NCBI GenBank assembly: GCA_964592235.1
Contig: CAZQCF010000001.1
Span: 186,001 to 250,000, forward strand
DNA: 64,000 nucleotides
Source of the DNA: PLA3 sp964592235
Lineage (GTDB): Bacteria > Planctomycetota > Phycisphaerae > UBA1845 > UTPLA1
Direction: 5' to 3'
The first letter of the stretch is position 1. Every line of letters begins with the position of its first letter. Positions 29,101-37,906 of the stretch are shown in pieces. Below the pieces are notes generated by a model that was given only the letters and a program-made list of their open reading frames with translations, had not been told where the DNA came from and searched no databases. The translations under genes and the position numbers were made by a program.

Positions 29101-30699
29101 CTTCGCCTTTTCGTCCTTAATGGGCTTGTTCATCACGACGAGGTTTGCGAGCCTGCCGGGCGAGATCTCGCCGAGTTGATCACCGACGCCGAGCAGGCCG
29201 GCTGCGTTCGTCGTGAGCGACGCCAGCGCGACGTCTTCGGGCAGGCCGCGCTCGATGGCTTTGCGCAGGTTGGCGTGAAAATCGCCAAGCGACTTCATTT
29301 CAAACGTGCCGATGGCGAAGGGGATGCTGGCTTCGTGCAGCCGCAGGGCGTTATCCACTTCCTCGCCCCAGAGCCGCTTTCGCTCGTCCGTGACGCGCTT
29401 CGGCTCAAACGGCTGCTTCTCCCATTCGTCGTCGAAGATCGGCGAGTATTCATCGCGCGGCCTGGGCTTGTCGGCCTCCTTCGCCTTGTCGGCGTCGGCC
29501 GATTTCTCGCCATCGGGTGACTCATCGACCGTGCCAGGTTGATCGCCGCCGCGATCACTTCTTGAACCGCCGCGTCGACCACCAAAACCGCCCGGGCCAC
29601 CACGTCGGCCGCCGCGACCGCCCCGCGCGCCGCGATCGTCCTTCTCTCCCGGCGCCTTCGGCTCCTTCGACCAGTTCAGGCTCAAAATGATCGGTACGGC
29701 CTCGCGCTTCAGCCGCTCGGTCACACGCCACGCCTCGCGCCCGCCGACGATGATCGGCCGCAGCTTGAACTCGGCGGCCATGTCCAGCGCGCGGTGAATC
29801 TCGTTTTCGCTGTTGGCGAAGAACGCCACGGGCAACTTGTTGTCCAAGGCCGGCCAGAGCGCTTCGAGGCCGGGGTCGTTCGCAGCGCGCTTTTCCTGCG
29901 GATGCCGCTGCGACCACGCCAGCACGTCGCGGTGCCATTGCGCGTCGCTCATGACCTGCCGAAACGCGGCCATCGCGCCCATGGTTGTACTCGGGTAGCC
30001 GAAGTCCGCCGGGCGCTCGCCGCGCCCGCCTGCTCCGCGCTGGGGCCGCTCGGTGCCAAGCGGTCGTGTCACAAATGCGGCATGCATCGCCAACTCGCCA
30101 CGCAGGATGGAGCGTCGCCGGGGCAGATCGCCCAGTTGCACGACGGCGCTCGTGCCCGAAACAATGACGACGCGCGGTGAGACCAGCGCCGCGGTGAATC
30201 CCAGCGCGCGCCAGTCGTCCAGCTTGTCGGTCTTTGGGTCGTACAATTCCTCGGTGCGCCATTGCGGGTGCATCATGCGTCGCAGGGCCAACACGGTCGC
30301 CGATTGCGGGCCTTGTACGACGTCAGGATTTTCGTCTTCCCAGACGGTGCGCTGGTCGCCCGACGGCTCCTCGCGCGGCATGCCGGCACTTGTGTTCGCA
30401 TCGATGAACCCGGCGTAAATCACCATGTCGTCCGCGGGAAGTGTCTCGGCGCCGGCCGGCGCGTTCAGGGATGGACCGACCGCCGCGATTCGGCCGTCGC
30501 GAATCAGCACATCGCATCGCGGAATGGATTTTCCCGGCGCGGGGATGACCGTCGCGTTGCGAAGCATGACGGGCGGCTCAAACTCGGCGCGGGCCGCGCT
30601 GGAGAACAAAGACCCGGCGAAGGTGGTCACGGCCGCGAGAAGCAGCGTTGCCCGCGCTGATGGCGCGAAAGCAGTGAATGTGAACGGTGCGAAACGCAT
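26188..30699 (-). CDS. Exported triple-module amidohydrolase-family protein
   Basis: Start at the ATG at 30699 (GAGGA upstream, then a signal peptide with FTAFAPSARATLLLAAVTTF), giving 1503 residues. Three amidohydrolase-like modules are fused. The first (about 45-560) lacks the metal-binding His-x-His at its expected place (GFIDANTSAG). The second (about 600-1020) has it (GIIDCHSHMCSEGG), with VHCHC, LQHILEG and a late Asp (NSDSAE). The third (about 1080-1480) again lacks it (GLINAETNMG). Each module ends with a composite-domain return (GRLANLVVMN, GKLGDLAIFDGHP, GKMANLF). Only the middle module is likely catalytic. In-frame palindromes at 26876 and 27638 and GGCTTGAG direct repeats (27564-27592) lie in the third module and the linker before it. 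Confidence 0.85.
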   Translation of the reverse strand: MRFAPFTFTAFAPSARATLLLAAVTTFAGSLFSSAARAEFEPPVMLRNATVIPAPGKSIPRCDVLIRDGRIAAVGPSLNAPAGAETLPADDMVIYAGFIDANTSAGMPREEPSGDQRTVWEDENPDVVQGPQSATVLALRRMMHPQWRTEELYDPKTDKLDDWRALGFTAALVSPRVVIVSGTSAVVQLGDLPRRRSILRGELAMHAAFVTRPLGTERPQRGAGGRGERPADFGYPSTTMGAMAAFRQVMSDAQWHRDVLAWSQRHPQEKRAANDPGLEALWPALDNKLPVAFFANSENEIHRALDMAAEFKLRPIIVGGREAWRVTERLKREAVPIILSLNWSKEPKAPGEKDDRGARGGRGGRRGGPGGFGGRRGGSRSDRGGDQPGTVDESPDGEKSADADKAKEADKPRPRDEYSPIFDDEWEKQPFEPKRVTDERKRLWGEEVDNALRLHEASIPFAIGTFEMKSLGDFHANLRKAIERGLPEDVALASLTTNAAGLLGVGDQLGEISPGRLANLVVMNKPIKDEKAKTRWVFVEGKRFTIDASALPEKEPTSQPTSAPESQPSNANMAVEGRGHATPATQAASQPTSAPTSQPAPPTFAVEIEADRKPATQTGGNVLLRNATLLTITNSDQPQTDLLVENGIIKAIGKNLSAPAGAATLDLSGYFISPGIIDCHSHMCSEGGLNEGTLSVTPEVRIGDIVNHRDVAAFRALAGGVTMIHTMHGSANTIGGQNVVLRLKYGKPAAEWRFEPAPRTVKFALGENVKQSNWGTRGTRFPNSRMGVEAVFRRSFDAALEYKREWDAWREQKQAGQDPRPPRRDLRLEALAAIHDGLIWVHCHCYRADEVLRLLAMAEDYGFRIAVLQHILEGYRVIPEMRRHGCGASTFSDWWAYKIEAYDATPFNAARMTQGGVNATVNSDSAEVVRHLNLEAAKSLRFGGLSPNDCMKLVTLNGAMQLGVADKVGSLEVGKLGDLAIFDGHPLDTRAKCVMTLIDGEVYFQHRDFAPNGATTSSRGAEDAASSVGGAGPAAYSSPKSQASSLPTQREPLNIPYSHMGLYWITGVTAHPISGPPIENALVAMADGDIFLVAPWAEQNPNPETVFIDGKGLHVWPGLINAETNMGLHEIGMIAATVDESEIAEFQPDLMALSAYNPFAAAINVTRCEGVTNAMVMPGGGRVSGQAGLVKLTGWSMPEAIIEPYVGQVVSLPSLPDRWRDDTPSDRIEEATKAAREEMARIEDFFRKAKTYAAARMSSPGSNTAAGTTASSSGTNGNRAAWDRLLDAMIPIMDGRKPVFFAANSHKQTREALKFAERYGLRPIIVGGQDAWKVADELAEKKVDVILRGAMTHYPGEFDPWDSSYRNAAELARAGVRFCFGTGEAPLAKHVGIEAGMSVAHGLDEARAVQAITLDAARILGVDDRLGSLEPGKMANLFISTDSPLQASNQVVALFIDGQPVELTSRHTDHDDKWRKRPMPGLGGDPTLRGRPALQGPVIGTGR
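26876..26900 (-). repeat. Family A palindrome, degenerate copy in the triple amidohydrolase
   Basis: GTGCCACTGCTT followed by an imperfect complement. On the coding strand it reads Thr-Thr-Ala-Ser-Ser-Ser-Gly-Thr-Asn, the same frame as the other coding copies. Confidence 0.78.
27638..27662 (-). repeat. Family A palindrome variant between amidohydrolase modules 2 and 3
   Basis: CCACGGCTT-G-AAGTCGTGG with one mismatch. It is read as Gly-Ala-Thr-Thr-Ser-Ser-Arg-Gly-Ala in the same frame as the other copies. Three GGCTTGAG direct repeats lie 46-74 bases away in the same linker. Confidence 0.72.
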
Positions 30700-30898
30700 G
30701 GCAGATCCTCGATCGTTGCTGTTGACGTTGGGGAAAATCGAAGGGTATTTCAAGCGATGACGGGAGCTTTCGCAAAGGCCTGCAGGCAGTGCGATCCGAA
30801 AGCCGCGGACGTGGCGTCAATCGCAAAGTGCGATTGGCCAACCGCCTGTCTCTGTACGGTATCCCCTTTGTGCCTTCGTATCCCGGGAGTTCCGCACC

Positions 30899-33085
30899 TC
30901 ATCCCCAGAGCTTGCCGAGCCGGCGATCCAGCTCCTGCATCGAGACGTGCCCCGGCCCGCCGCGCCCCGCGCCGGTGACGGCGACGGTTCGCTCGTGGAA
31001 GCAGGCACGAGCCTGCGGAGAAAGAAAACGCGTGAGCTGGGCGTAGGTATGCAGGTCGTGCAGCCCGCCGCGGTGCTTGTGATAGTATCGCAGCGGAAAA
31101 TAGACATACAGCATATCCCGGGCGCGCGTCAGGGCGACGTAGAACAAACGCCGTTCTTCCTCGATGCCGTCCTCGTCGCGCGTCGCCATGTCGGAGGGGA
31201 TCATTCCGTCGGCCGCATGAAGCACGTGCACAATGTCCCATTCACAGCCCTTCGCGGAGTGGATGGTGCTCAAGGTCGTCCAGTCATCCTCGAGGAAGGG
31301 CGGCCCGGCGAGATCGGCGGTGGAGGTCGGCGGGTCGAGCGTCAGGTCGCTGATGAAGTTTTCACGCGAACGATAGCCGCGGGCGATCTGCTCGAGCTGC
31401 TCCAGATCGCGCAGGCGCGGGGCGGGGTTCTCGTAGCGCCGCGCGAGCAGGGGTTCATACAATTTACGAATTCGCTCCAGCTGCGCCGCGAGCGGGAGCG
31501 TTTCGGTGGTCGCCAGCGCCGCGGCATCCATCTTCGTCGCGCCCGGCACGATCCGCACGCCGCTGCAATCGGCCAGCGCCGATCGCAACGCCTCAAACTC
31601 CGCCCGCGCACCGGCTGGAACCGGCGGCGGCGTGAGAAAGAGGCGCTTGAGCGGCGAATCGTACGCCGCAGCACCGACGTCGCTCGATGGGCTGCTCGAT
31701 GCGCCGCGAATGCCAAGCGCCGCGATGACACGCTGGGCCGTCGACGGGCCGACGCTCTCCAGGAGGAGGAGCAGGCGATGCCAGCTGATCTCGTCGTACG
31801 GATTCTCCAGCACGCGAAGGAACGCCATCATGTCTTTGATGTGCGCCGCTTCGACAAACTTCAACCCGCCGAATTTCACGAATGGGATGTTCCGCCGCGC
31901 CAGTTCCACTTCGAGCATGTCGCTGTGATGCCCCGCGCGAAACAGCACGGCCTGCCGTCGCAGCGGGATGCCGCGCTCCAGATGCGTGATGATGTGATCG
32001 CAGACCAGGTCCGTCTGCTGGCGCTCATCCTCGCAGGTGAGCAGCATCGGCCGCACGTCGGAGCGGCGAGAGGAGAAGAGCGTCTTCGCGTGACGCTGGG
32101 CGGCGGCACTCATGACGGTGTTGGATGCGTCGAGGATGCGTTGCGTGCTGCGGTAGTTTTCCTCCAGCTTGACGACCTTCGCGCCGGGAAACTGCTCCGG
32201 GAAATCGAGGATGTTTCGCACGGTCGCGGCGCGGAAGGAATAGATCGCCTGCGCGTCATCGCCGACAACCGTGAGATTGCGGTTCGTGCGGCGCAGGCCG
32301 TGCAGGATGTCGGCCTGCACGATGTTGGTGTCCTGATATTCGTCCACGAGGACGTGGTCGAACAGCCGCTCGATGGCCGCGCCGGCGCCGTCGGTCTCCA
32401 TCAGCGCCTTCCATGCCAGGAGGAGATCGTCGTAATCCATCACGCGGCTGGCGCGCTTTCGCAGCAGGTACTGCTCAAAGATGGCGCGGATGCCTTCCAG
32501 ATCGTCGCGGCACCAGGGGAACTGCCGCTCCAGGACCGATTCCAGCCGCTCCTGGGCGTTCACGGTACGCGAGTAGATCGATACGAGCGTCTCTTTTCTG
32601 GGGAACCGCCGGTCTTTTTTTGCCACACCCAGTTCGGTCCGCACCATCGCCATCACGTCGGCCGCGTCAGCCTGATCGATCACGTTGAAGTCCTGCGGCA
32701 GTCCGATGGCTCGGCCGTACATGCGCAATAAACGGTTGGCGACGGCGTGAAAGGTGCCGCCCCAGGGCGCGGCGCCCGACCACGACGCACCGCCACCGGT
32801 GAGGGCGCCGGCGAATTGCTCGGCGCGGCGGAGCATCTCCGAGGCCGCCCGGCGCGTGAAGGTGAGCAGCAGGAGTCGGTCGGGCCGCACGCCGCGGTGA
32901 ATGAGATGGGCGACGCGCGCGACGAGCGTGCGCGTCTTGCCCGTGCCCGCGCCCGCGACGACCAGAAGCGGGCCGTCCTCGTGCGTGACGGCTTCGCGCT
33001 GTGCCGCGTTCAGATCGGCCAGCCACGGCGTCGGCCCGGTGGGCGAAACAGAAGGGGCTGGAAGGGACGCGGACATGGAATCCAT
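30899..33085 (-). CDS. UvrD/PcrA/Rep-type superfamily 1 DNA helicase
   Basis: The 728-residue ATP-dependent 3'-5' helicase is expected in repair or replication restart. Motifs in order: Q motif (LNAAQREAV), Walker A AGAGTGKT (44-51), motif Ia (LLLTFTRRAASEM), Walker B with VDEYQDTN (near 250), motif III (VVGDDAQAIYSFRAA), motif IV (LEENYRSTQRILD), motif V (LSTIHSAKGCEWDIVHVLHA) and motif VI (EEERRLFYVALTRARDMLYV). The C-terminal Tudor-like extension of PcrA/UvrD is not obvious, and the protein ends soon after motif VI. The start is MDSMSAS at 33085 or the second ATG nine bases on. It is upstream of, and in the same direction as, the amidohydrolase. Confidence 0.92.
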   Translation of the reverse strand: MDSMSASLPAPSVSPTGPTPWLADLNAAQREAVTHEDGPLLVVAGAGTGKTRTLVARVAHLIHRGVRPDRLLLLTFTRRAASEMLRRAEQFAGALTGGGASWSGAAPWGGTFHAVANRLLRMYGRAIGLPQDFNVIDQADAADVMAMVRTELGVAKKDRRFPRKETLVSIYSRTVNAQERLESVLERQFPWCRDDLEGIRAIFEQYLLRKRASRVMDYDDLLLAWKALMETDGAGAAIERLFDHVLVDEYQDTNIVQADILHGLRRTNRNLTVVGDDAQAIYSFRAATVRNILDFPEQFPGAKVVKLEENYRSTQRILDASNTVMSAAAQRHAKTLFSSRRSDVRPMLLTCEDERQQTDLVCDHIITHLERGIPLRRQAVLFRAGHHSDMLEVELARRNIPFVKFGGLKFVEAAHIKDMMAFLRVLENPYDEISWHRLLLLLESVGPSTAQRVIAALGIRGASSSPSSDVGAAAYDSPLKRLFLTPPPVPAGARAEFEALRSALADCSGVRIVPGATKMDAAALATTETLPLAAQLERIRKLYEPLLARRYENPAPRLRDLEQLEQIARGYRSRENFISDLTLDPPTSTADLAGPPFLEDDWTTLSTIHSAKGCEWDIVHVLHAADGMIPSDMATRDEDGIEEERRLFYVALTRARDMLYVYFPLRYYHKHRGGLHDLHTYAQLTRFLSPQARACFHERTVAVTGAGRGGPGHVSMQELDRRLGKLWG

Positions 33086-33221
33086 TCCTGGAGTGCTGCG
33101 ACGCGAGCAGGCACAAGGCGCGCTTCGGACGCACCTCCCGCTTCCGAACGATATCCTAACAAGGTTACCCCGTCCGGGGGTTTTCCGCTACCGATTCGCA
33201 ATTCATGGCTCCACGCCGGCT

Positions 33222-33250
33222 TTGCCGGTTGACCGGTTTTCCGTGATAAT
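33222..33250 (+). promoter_or_regulatory. Candidate sigma70-type promoter of the DUF4920 lipoprotein gene
   Basis: TTGCCG (33222-33227), 17 bases and GATAAT (33245-33250), about 40 bases before the ATG, with AGGAG at 33281. Confidence 0.45.
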
Positions 33251-33293
33251 CTGCCGGTCGCGCGAAGATCAGACACCACGAGGAGACACGCCC

Positions 33294-33797
33294 ATGAAAC
33301 GATTCCTGATGAGCCTCTCGGCCCTGCTGTTTGTGACCGGCTGCCAGCAGGCGATGAGCAACAACGGCACCTTCAAGCAGTTCGGCGGCCCGGTGGACGA
33401 CGCGAAGACCCTGACCGTTTCAGAAGCCGTGCAGGAGGCGACGACCGAGGGCAAGGTGGTCACCGTCCGCGGCAAGATCAAGGAAGTCTGCGCCAACATG
33501 GGCTGCTGGATGACGGTGACGGACGGGAAGGAAGTCGTCCGCGTACGGTTCACCGAGAGCGACGCCTGTTCGGAAGGGTATCTTATTCCACGGAACGCCG
33601 CCGGGCATGAAGCGATCCTGGTTGGCAAGATCAAGCCGCTGGAGATCAGCCAGGCGACGGCGCGGCATTATGCCGAGGAATCGGGCAAGTCGCAGGCGGA
33701 GATTGAGAAGATCGTCGGCCCGCAGAAACAGATGACGGTTTTCGCGACGGGAGTAAAGATCAGCTCGCCCGAGTCGCTCGATCCGCCGGTTCGTTAA
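33294..33797 (+). CDS. DUF4920 family lipoprotein
   Basis: The 167-residue product has a lipoprotein signal ending VTGC, with Cys17 as the lipidated residue. The body is an OB-fold-like domain: VSEAVQEATTEGKVVTVRGK, then VCANMGCWMTV with Cys66 and Cys71. That matches the DUF4920 pattern of Gly-Lys-x-Val followed by Val-Cys-x4-Cys-Trp. The cysteine pair suggests metal or redox chemistry, but no function is established. A ribosome-binding site (AGGAG) lies eight bases upstream of the ATG. It is divergent from the helicase gene. Confidence 0.8.
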   Translation: MKRFLMSLSALLFVTGCQQAMSNNGTFKQFGGPVDDAKTLTVSEAVQEATTEGKVVTVRGKIKEVCANMGCWMTVTDGKEVVRVRFTESDACSEGYLIPRNAAGHEAILVGKIKPLEISQATARHYAEESGKSQAEIEKIVGPQKQMTVFATGVKISSPESLDPPVR

Positions 33798-33878
33798 GCG
33801 GTCCGGCCTGGAAGCTGCATGCGGCGCCGGGGCGCGAAAACTGCCGCTCCGGCGTCGAATCGGTCGATAGAAGGGTAG

Positions 33879-33918
33879 GGTGCATCTCTGCCGCGGCGGA
33901 TCTGCGACCAGACGCACC
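33879..33918. repeat. Degenerate GGTGCATCT...AGACGCACC inverted repeat
   Basis: Outer arms GGTGCATCT and AGACGCACC with one mismatch, preceded by GTAGG-like sequence as at 1750-1754. It lies in the gap before the methyltransferase gene. Confidence 0.45.
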
Positions 33919-33926
33919 ATTCATCC

Positions 33927-34922
33927 ATGACCAGTCTTCCCGCTCATTTTGCCGCGTCACTGACGGACTCATCGTCGGACCCGGCGTTTGTCTGCGTTGG
34001 ATGTGGGCACCGCGCGAGTCAGGCCGTGGACCCGCCGCGCGGCTGGCCCTGGCCGATGCGCCGATGCGTTGCGTGCGCGCTGATTCAACAGCACCCGCGG
34101 CGCAGCGCACGGCAATCGGTCTTGCGCAGCGATCCCCAGGCCTTGCCCAATGCAGGGGAAGAGTCGGCGGCGTGGTCGGCGGCCGTTCAACGTTATGCGT
34201 CCTGCCTGCTTCCGCTGGAATCGCATCCGGGTCGAAACCTGCTCATACTCAATGGCGGCTGCGGTCATCTTGCGGCCTTGGCGCGGGCCCGCGGCTGGCG
34301 CGTCGTCGGGTTGGATCCGTCGCCCGCGGCGGTCTGCCGGGCGCACGAGCAATTCGGTCTGGATTTTCGTGCCGGAGGCCTGGCACGGCATCGCGAAGCG
34401 CTCGGCCGGTTTGATGTGGTGCTGTGCGGCAACCTGGAGACATCGTGGGATCCAGCCGCGCTGCTGCGCGATGTCCGGACGGTGCTGAATACCGGCGGGG
34501 TCGTCTGCGTCGATGTGTCGGACGGCTTTGCCGACTGGGTCGTCGCGGCGATGGAATCACAGCCGGACGATGAAACCGCGCCGCGCAATGTGTTCGACGC
34601 CGAATCGTTGCAGCGAATGCTTCGGGACTGCGGGCTTGGAACCGTGGCGGTTCATGCGGGCGAGGGGACTGCTGTCACGTCCGACACGCCGGCGGAGCAG
34701 CACGTGCGACGATGGATTCCGCGCTTCCTGGTGCGGTGGATCGCGCGGCTGTGGGCAATGCTCGCAGGCTGGTCGGCCGCGGGGGGCGCGTTCGCCGGGG
34801 TGAATGATCTCCCGGAAGCCGTGGCGCGGATCGAGAGGTTGATGTCCTCGCGCGCGGCGAATCGTCATCTCGCAAATCGACTCCTTGCCGTTGCCGCCCG
34901 GTCGGCGGCGCTTTCCGAGTGA
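33927..34922 (+). CDS. Class I SAM-dependent methyltransferase with N-terminal Cys4 cluster
   Basis: The 331-residue product has a Cys4 zinc-ribbon-like N-terminus (Cys23, Cys26, Cys47, Cys50). A class I methyltransferase core follows: motif I LILNGGCGHLA (about 107-115), an acidic residue at Asp130 (VVGLDPSP), FDVVLCGNLET and LNTGGVVCVDV. Similar zinc-ribbon methyltransferases modify sugars or polyketides; the substrate here is unknown. A hydrophobic stretch near 270-290 is followed by a helical C-terminus. It is convergent with the next gene, only 15 bases apart. Confidence 0.72.
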   Translation: MTSLPAHFAASLTDSSSDPAFVCVGCGHRASQAVDPPRGWPWPMRRCVACALIQQHPRRSARQSVLRSDPQALPNAGEESAAWSAAVQRYASCLLPLESHPGRNLLILNGGCGHLAALARARGWRVVGLDPSPAAVCRAHEQFGLDFRAGGLARHREALGRFDVVLCGNLETSWDPAALLRDVRTVLNTGGVVCVDVSDGFADWVVAAMESQPDDETAPRNVFDAESLQRMLRDCGLGTVAVHAGEGTAVTSDTPAEQHVRRWIPRFLVRWIARLWAMLAGWSAAGGAFAGVNDLPEAVARIERLMSSRAANRHLANRLLAVAARSAALSE

Positions 34923-34937
34923 TTACTTCCGCAGGAC

Positions 34938-37715
34938 TTACTGCGCGAGCAGGGCGGTCGTGAAGGCCTCTACGTCGGCGTCAAGGTTCGGGCCGCCGAA
35001 GTCGGCGCACTGCGGCAGGTCGGTCTCCAGCGGCGCGCCGAGCTTCACACGAAGGAATGCGGCGACGTCCAGCCCATCCACCGACGAGTCGCCGTTCACG
35101 TCGCCCGGAAGGTTGCAGACGCAACCCGGCGTGGTGAACTCCACGGGTTCGGAAAACGGCGTTTCGTCGCTCTGGAAGTTCCTCGCTCGCGCGCGGACCG
35201 TGTAGGTCGTGCAGGGTGAGAGCAACGTGAGGTTCCGCGACGGGGCGCTGTCCCATTCGTTCGCGCCGCTGCCTGCACCCGGATTGGGCGATACTTCGAC
35301 GTAGAAGCCCGTTTGCAGGAATCCTACATTTGTAAAAGTACCCGTTGCCGTCACCGTGGCGGAATCGGCCTCGAGGTTCGAGATTATTGCGCCCGTCGGA
35401 GTCTGAATGGCGGTCGCCGTTGCGATCGAGGCCGAGTACGGCGTGACGTTGGGATTCGGCGCGGCGTTGTCCCGTGCGCGGACGCGATACGTGAAGGCCG
35501 AGTTGGCAGTCAGGCCCGTGTCGGTGTAATCACGCTCGAATTGCCAGAAGCTGTCGTGCCCGCCCGCGCCGGAGACGTAATCAAACTGGTATTGAACCGG
35601 CGGAGAGTCCGCATCGATCGCCTCGATGGAGCGCATCGTGATGGCGGTCGGACTGATCGCGGTCGGCGCGATTTCAAAACTCGGCTGCGGCGCCGGTTGC
35701 ACAGCGTCAACAGTGGGAAATTGCAATTTGCCCACCCAGGTGCCCCAGATGTTGGACACATCGGCGTACTCCTGAACGGTCCAGAGCGTGCGGTTGTCCG
35801 ACGGATCGAGCGTCGTGAGGCTGTAATCGCCCCAGCGATTGCGACCGAAGCCGTCGATGTTGTTCTGCGGTCCGATGCCGGCCTTGAGCAGGGCGGGGGC
35901 GCTCATCTGGCCCGGCGGATCGTTGACGAGCCGGCCGGCGTAATAGCAGCCGGCGTGCTCGCTGGACTTGGAGCCGCTGCATCCGAGAACGGCGTCGCCC
36001 TGTTCGTTCACGGCGATGGATGGGAAGTAGTGCCACCGTGTGGCATCCCCGACCGCGCCCCATTGGGCAACCGTGAACGGGCTGCCTTCGGCAAGCTGAT
36101 ACCAGCGGCAGGTCGCGCCCGCGCCGCCGGCGACGGTGTGGGCGGTCCAGATGCTGCCGTTGCGATAGACGGCGTTCATGAGGCGCGAGTCGACCGTGTC
36201 CAGCGCCGGGCCGCCGAGTGCGGGGGCATCGGACGCATCGCCCCAGGGCGAGACCGGCACGATTCCGACTTCGATCAGCGTTGGATCGGTCAACGGCGGA
36301 TCGACTCGTCTCACGCGGATGCCGTTGTTGCTGTTCGTGGAGACGACGTACTCACCCGGCGGATTGCCATAGGTCATCGTCGGCTGCAGCGCGCCCTCCC
36401 AGGGCAGACCGCGGAAGGCCGTGACCGTGCCCATCGAGGGCGACGGTGCGACCAGCGGCGCCTTGTCGACGCAGAAAAGTGACATCTGGCAGCCGACCAT
36501 GTAGGAGCCCGTATAGATGCCGTTGGCGTCGAGGCCGAGCGTCGGGTAGTCGGGCCAGCAGCTTCCGTCGGACCCGCCGGTGACGAGGAAGTTCGTCTTG
36601 AACCAGCTCCCCGAGGCGTTGCTGGTGAGCGAAACGGCCAGGTACAACCGCGAGCTGAAATCGTCGTTCAGGACAACCCAGCGGTTGGTGTAATGATCGA
36701 ACAGCACGCGCGGATCGCCCGATGAGCCCGGAAGGAAGCTCGTGATCGAGACGTTACTTTGCTGCGCGCCGGTTGCCTTGTTGTAGATCGCGATGTTGCG
36801 ATTGACGCAGATGACGAATTGGGTCGGCCCGACCGCTCCACACGTATCGGGCGGGTAGGAGAACTGCCCGGCGTCGCCGCGCTTCACACCCTGAAAGTTC
36901 AGCGTCAGCAGCGGCTGCGTGCCTGCGCGGAGCAGCCACAGGCCGTCGTCATTCTCGGCCGGCTGCGCGCCCTGGGGTCGTGCGAACGTCTGCGGCGCCG
37001 CAATCGCGTCGCCACAGTCCGCGGTCACGCCCTCGCCGACTTCCCAGGTGAGGTTAGCATAACCCGTGCCGGTGAGCACCTGGCCGTATGGCAATTCTTC
37101 AAAATCGAGCGTGACGGATTCGCCGGTGTCGCGGTACGTGAACGTCAAATCATCCAGCGCGTAGAACCCGCCGCCGGCGACCGTCGCGATGGATTCAAAC
37201 ACGACGCGATCCACGTTGTCGAGATTCACATCGAACGCCGCCGGGCGATCGCTGATGTCGTGAAACCATGCGGTCTCACTGACCTGCCGGCCATCGCGAT
37301 AGCCGACGACGCGAAGGGCCGGCGTCCACACTTCTGGCGCGCCCTGGCCTGCGACGAAGACGCGATCGAGCCGGACCGGCCGGGCGAAGCCGATCCCCAT
37401 GTGCGTATCGCCGCTCTTGTTGACGAGGTTGAGATGGCCGGAGTTCGGGAAGTACGTCGCGCGAATCGAGGGCACGGTCCACAGGCCGAAGTCGTCGCGC
37501 TTCTTCACGGGCGGCTCGGGCGCGCGCAGGGCGTCGCGCGCGATGACCTCGTCCATCGACTCGATGATCGACGGGCCGAAGGCTTCGGGCGGCAGTCGCT
37601 CGCCTTTAATTGCGACAGGCGTCGCGATATCAACCGATTCGGCTCGGGCCAGGCCCGGCGCCACGATGCACAACATGCCCGCGATTCCTGCGAGCAAACG
37701 GAAACGGTTTGTCAC
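34938..37715 (-). CDS. Large secreted protein with fibronectin-like cassette and dockerin-like tail
   Basis: I start at the GTG at 37715 (VTNRFRLLAGIAGMLCIVAP) because GGAGAGGG lies upstream and a signal peptide follows; the frame extends to 37769. The 925-residue protein is not assigned to an enzyme family. Residues to about 250 look like a lectin/Ig-type domain (VRLDRVFVAGQG, GESVTLDFEELPYG). The middle (about 290-650) is beta-rich, probably propeller-like (PRVLFDHYTNRWVVLNDDF, YTGSYMVGC). From about 660 it carries the cassette shared with the next gene, then CNLPGDVNGDSSVDGLDVAA and a second calcium loop. Exported and probably surface-associated. Confidence 0.75.
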   Translation of the reverse strand: MTNRFRLLAGIAGMLCIVAPGLARAESVDIATPVAIKGERLPPEAFGPSIIESMDEVIARDALRAPEPPVKKRDDFGLWTVPSIRATYFPNSGHLNLVNKSGDTHMGIGFARPVRLDRVFVAGQGAPEVWTPALRVVGYRDGRQVSETAWFHDISDRPAAFDVNLDNVDRVVFESIATVAGGGFYALDDLTFTYRDTGESVTLDFEELPYGQVLTGTGYANLTWEVGEGVTADCGDAIAAPQTFARPQGAQPAENDDGLWLLRAGTQPLLTLNFQGVKRGDAGQFSYPPDTCGAVGPTQFVICVNRNIAIYNKATGAQQSNVSITSFLPGSSGDPRVLFDHYTNRWVVLNDDFSSRLYLAVSLTSNASGSWFKTNFLVTGGSDGSCWPDYPTLGLDANGIYTGSYMVGCQMSLFCVDKAPLVAPSPSMGTVTAFRGLPWEGALQPTMTYGNPPGEYVVSTNSNNGIRVRRVDPPLTDPTLIEVGIVPVSPWGDASDAPALGGPALDTVDSRLMNAVYRNGSIWTAHTVAGGAGATCRWYQLAEGSPFTVAQWGAVGDATRWHYFPSIAVNEQGDAVLGCSGSKSSEHAGCYYAGRLVNDPPGQMSAPALLKAGIGPQNNIDGFGRNRWGDYSLTTLDPSDNRTLWTVQEYADVSNIWGTWVGKLQFPTVDAVQPAPQPSFEIAPTAISPTAITMRSIEAIDADSPPVQYQFDYVSGAGGHDSFWQFERDYTDTGLTANSAFTYRVRARDNAAPNPNVTPYSASIATATAIQTPTGAIISNLEADSATVTATGTFTNVGFLQTGFYVEVSPNPGAGSGANEWDSAPSRNLTLLSPCTTYTVRARARNFQSDETPFSEPVEFTTPGCVCNLPGDVNGDSSVDGLDVAAFLRVKLGAPLETDLPQCADFGGPNLDADVEAFTTALLAQ

Positions 37716-37906
37716 GAAATACCCTCTCCACACGCGAACGATGCGATCCCATCCAGGCGGGAAACCCACGACTCCACACCCCCGATTATAACGGTTGGGA
37801 CACGGGCTTGCGCCACGAATTCGCGGCGCGGAACCGGATTCGGACCTCGGAATACGACCTCTTCAGGGGAATTTGGGTTGATTCACACAGCGCGGCGGGG
37901 TGACGC

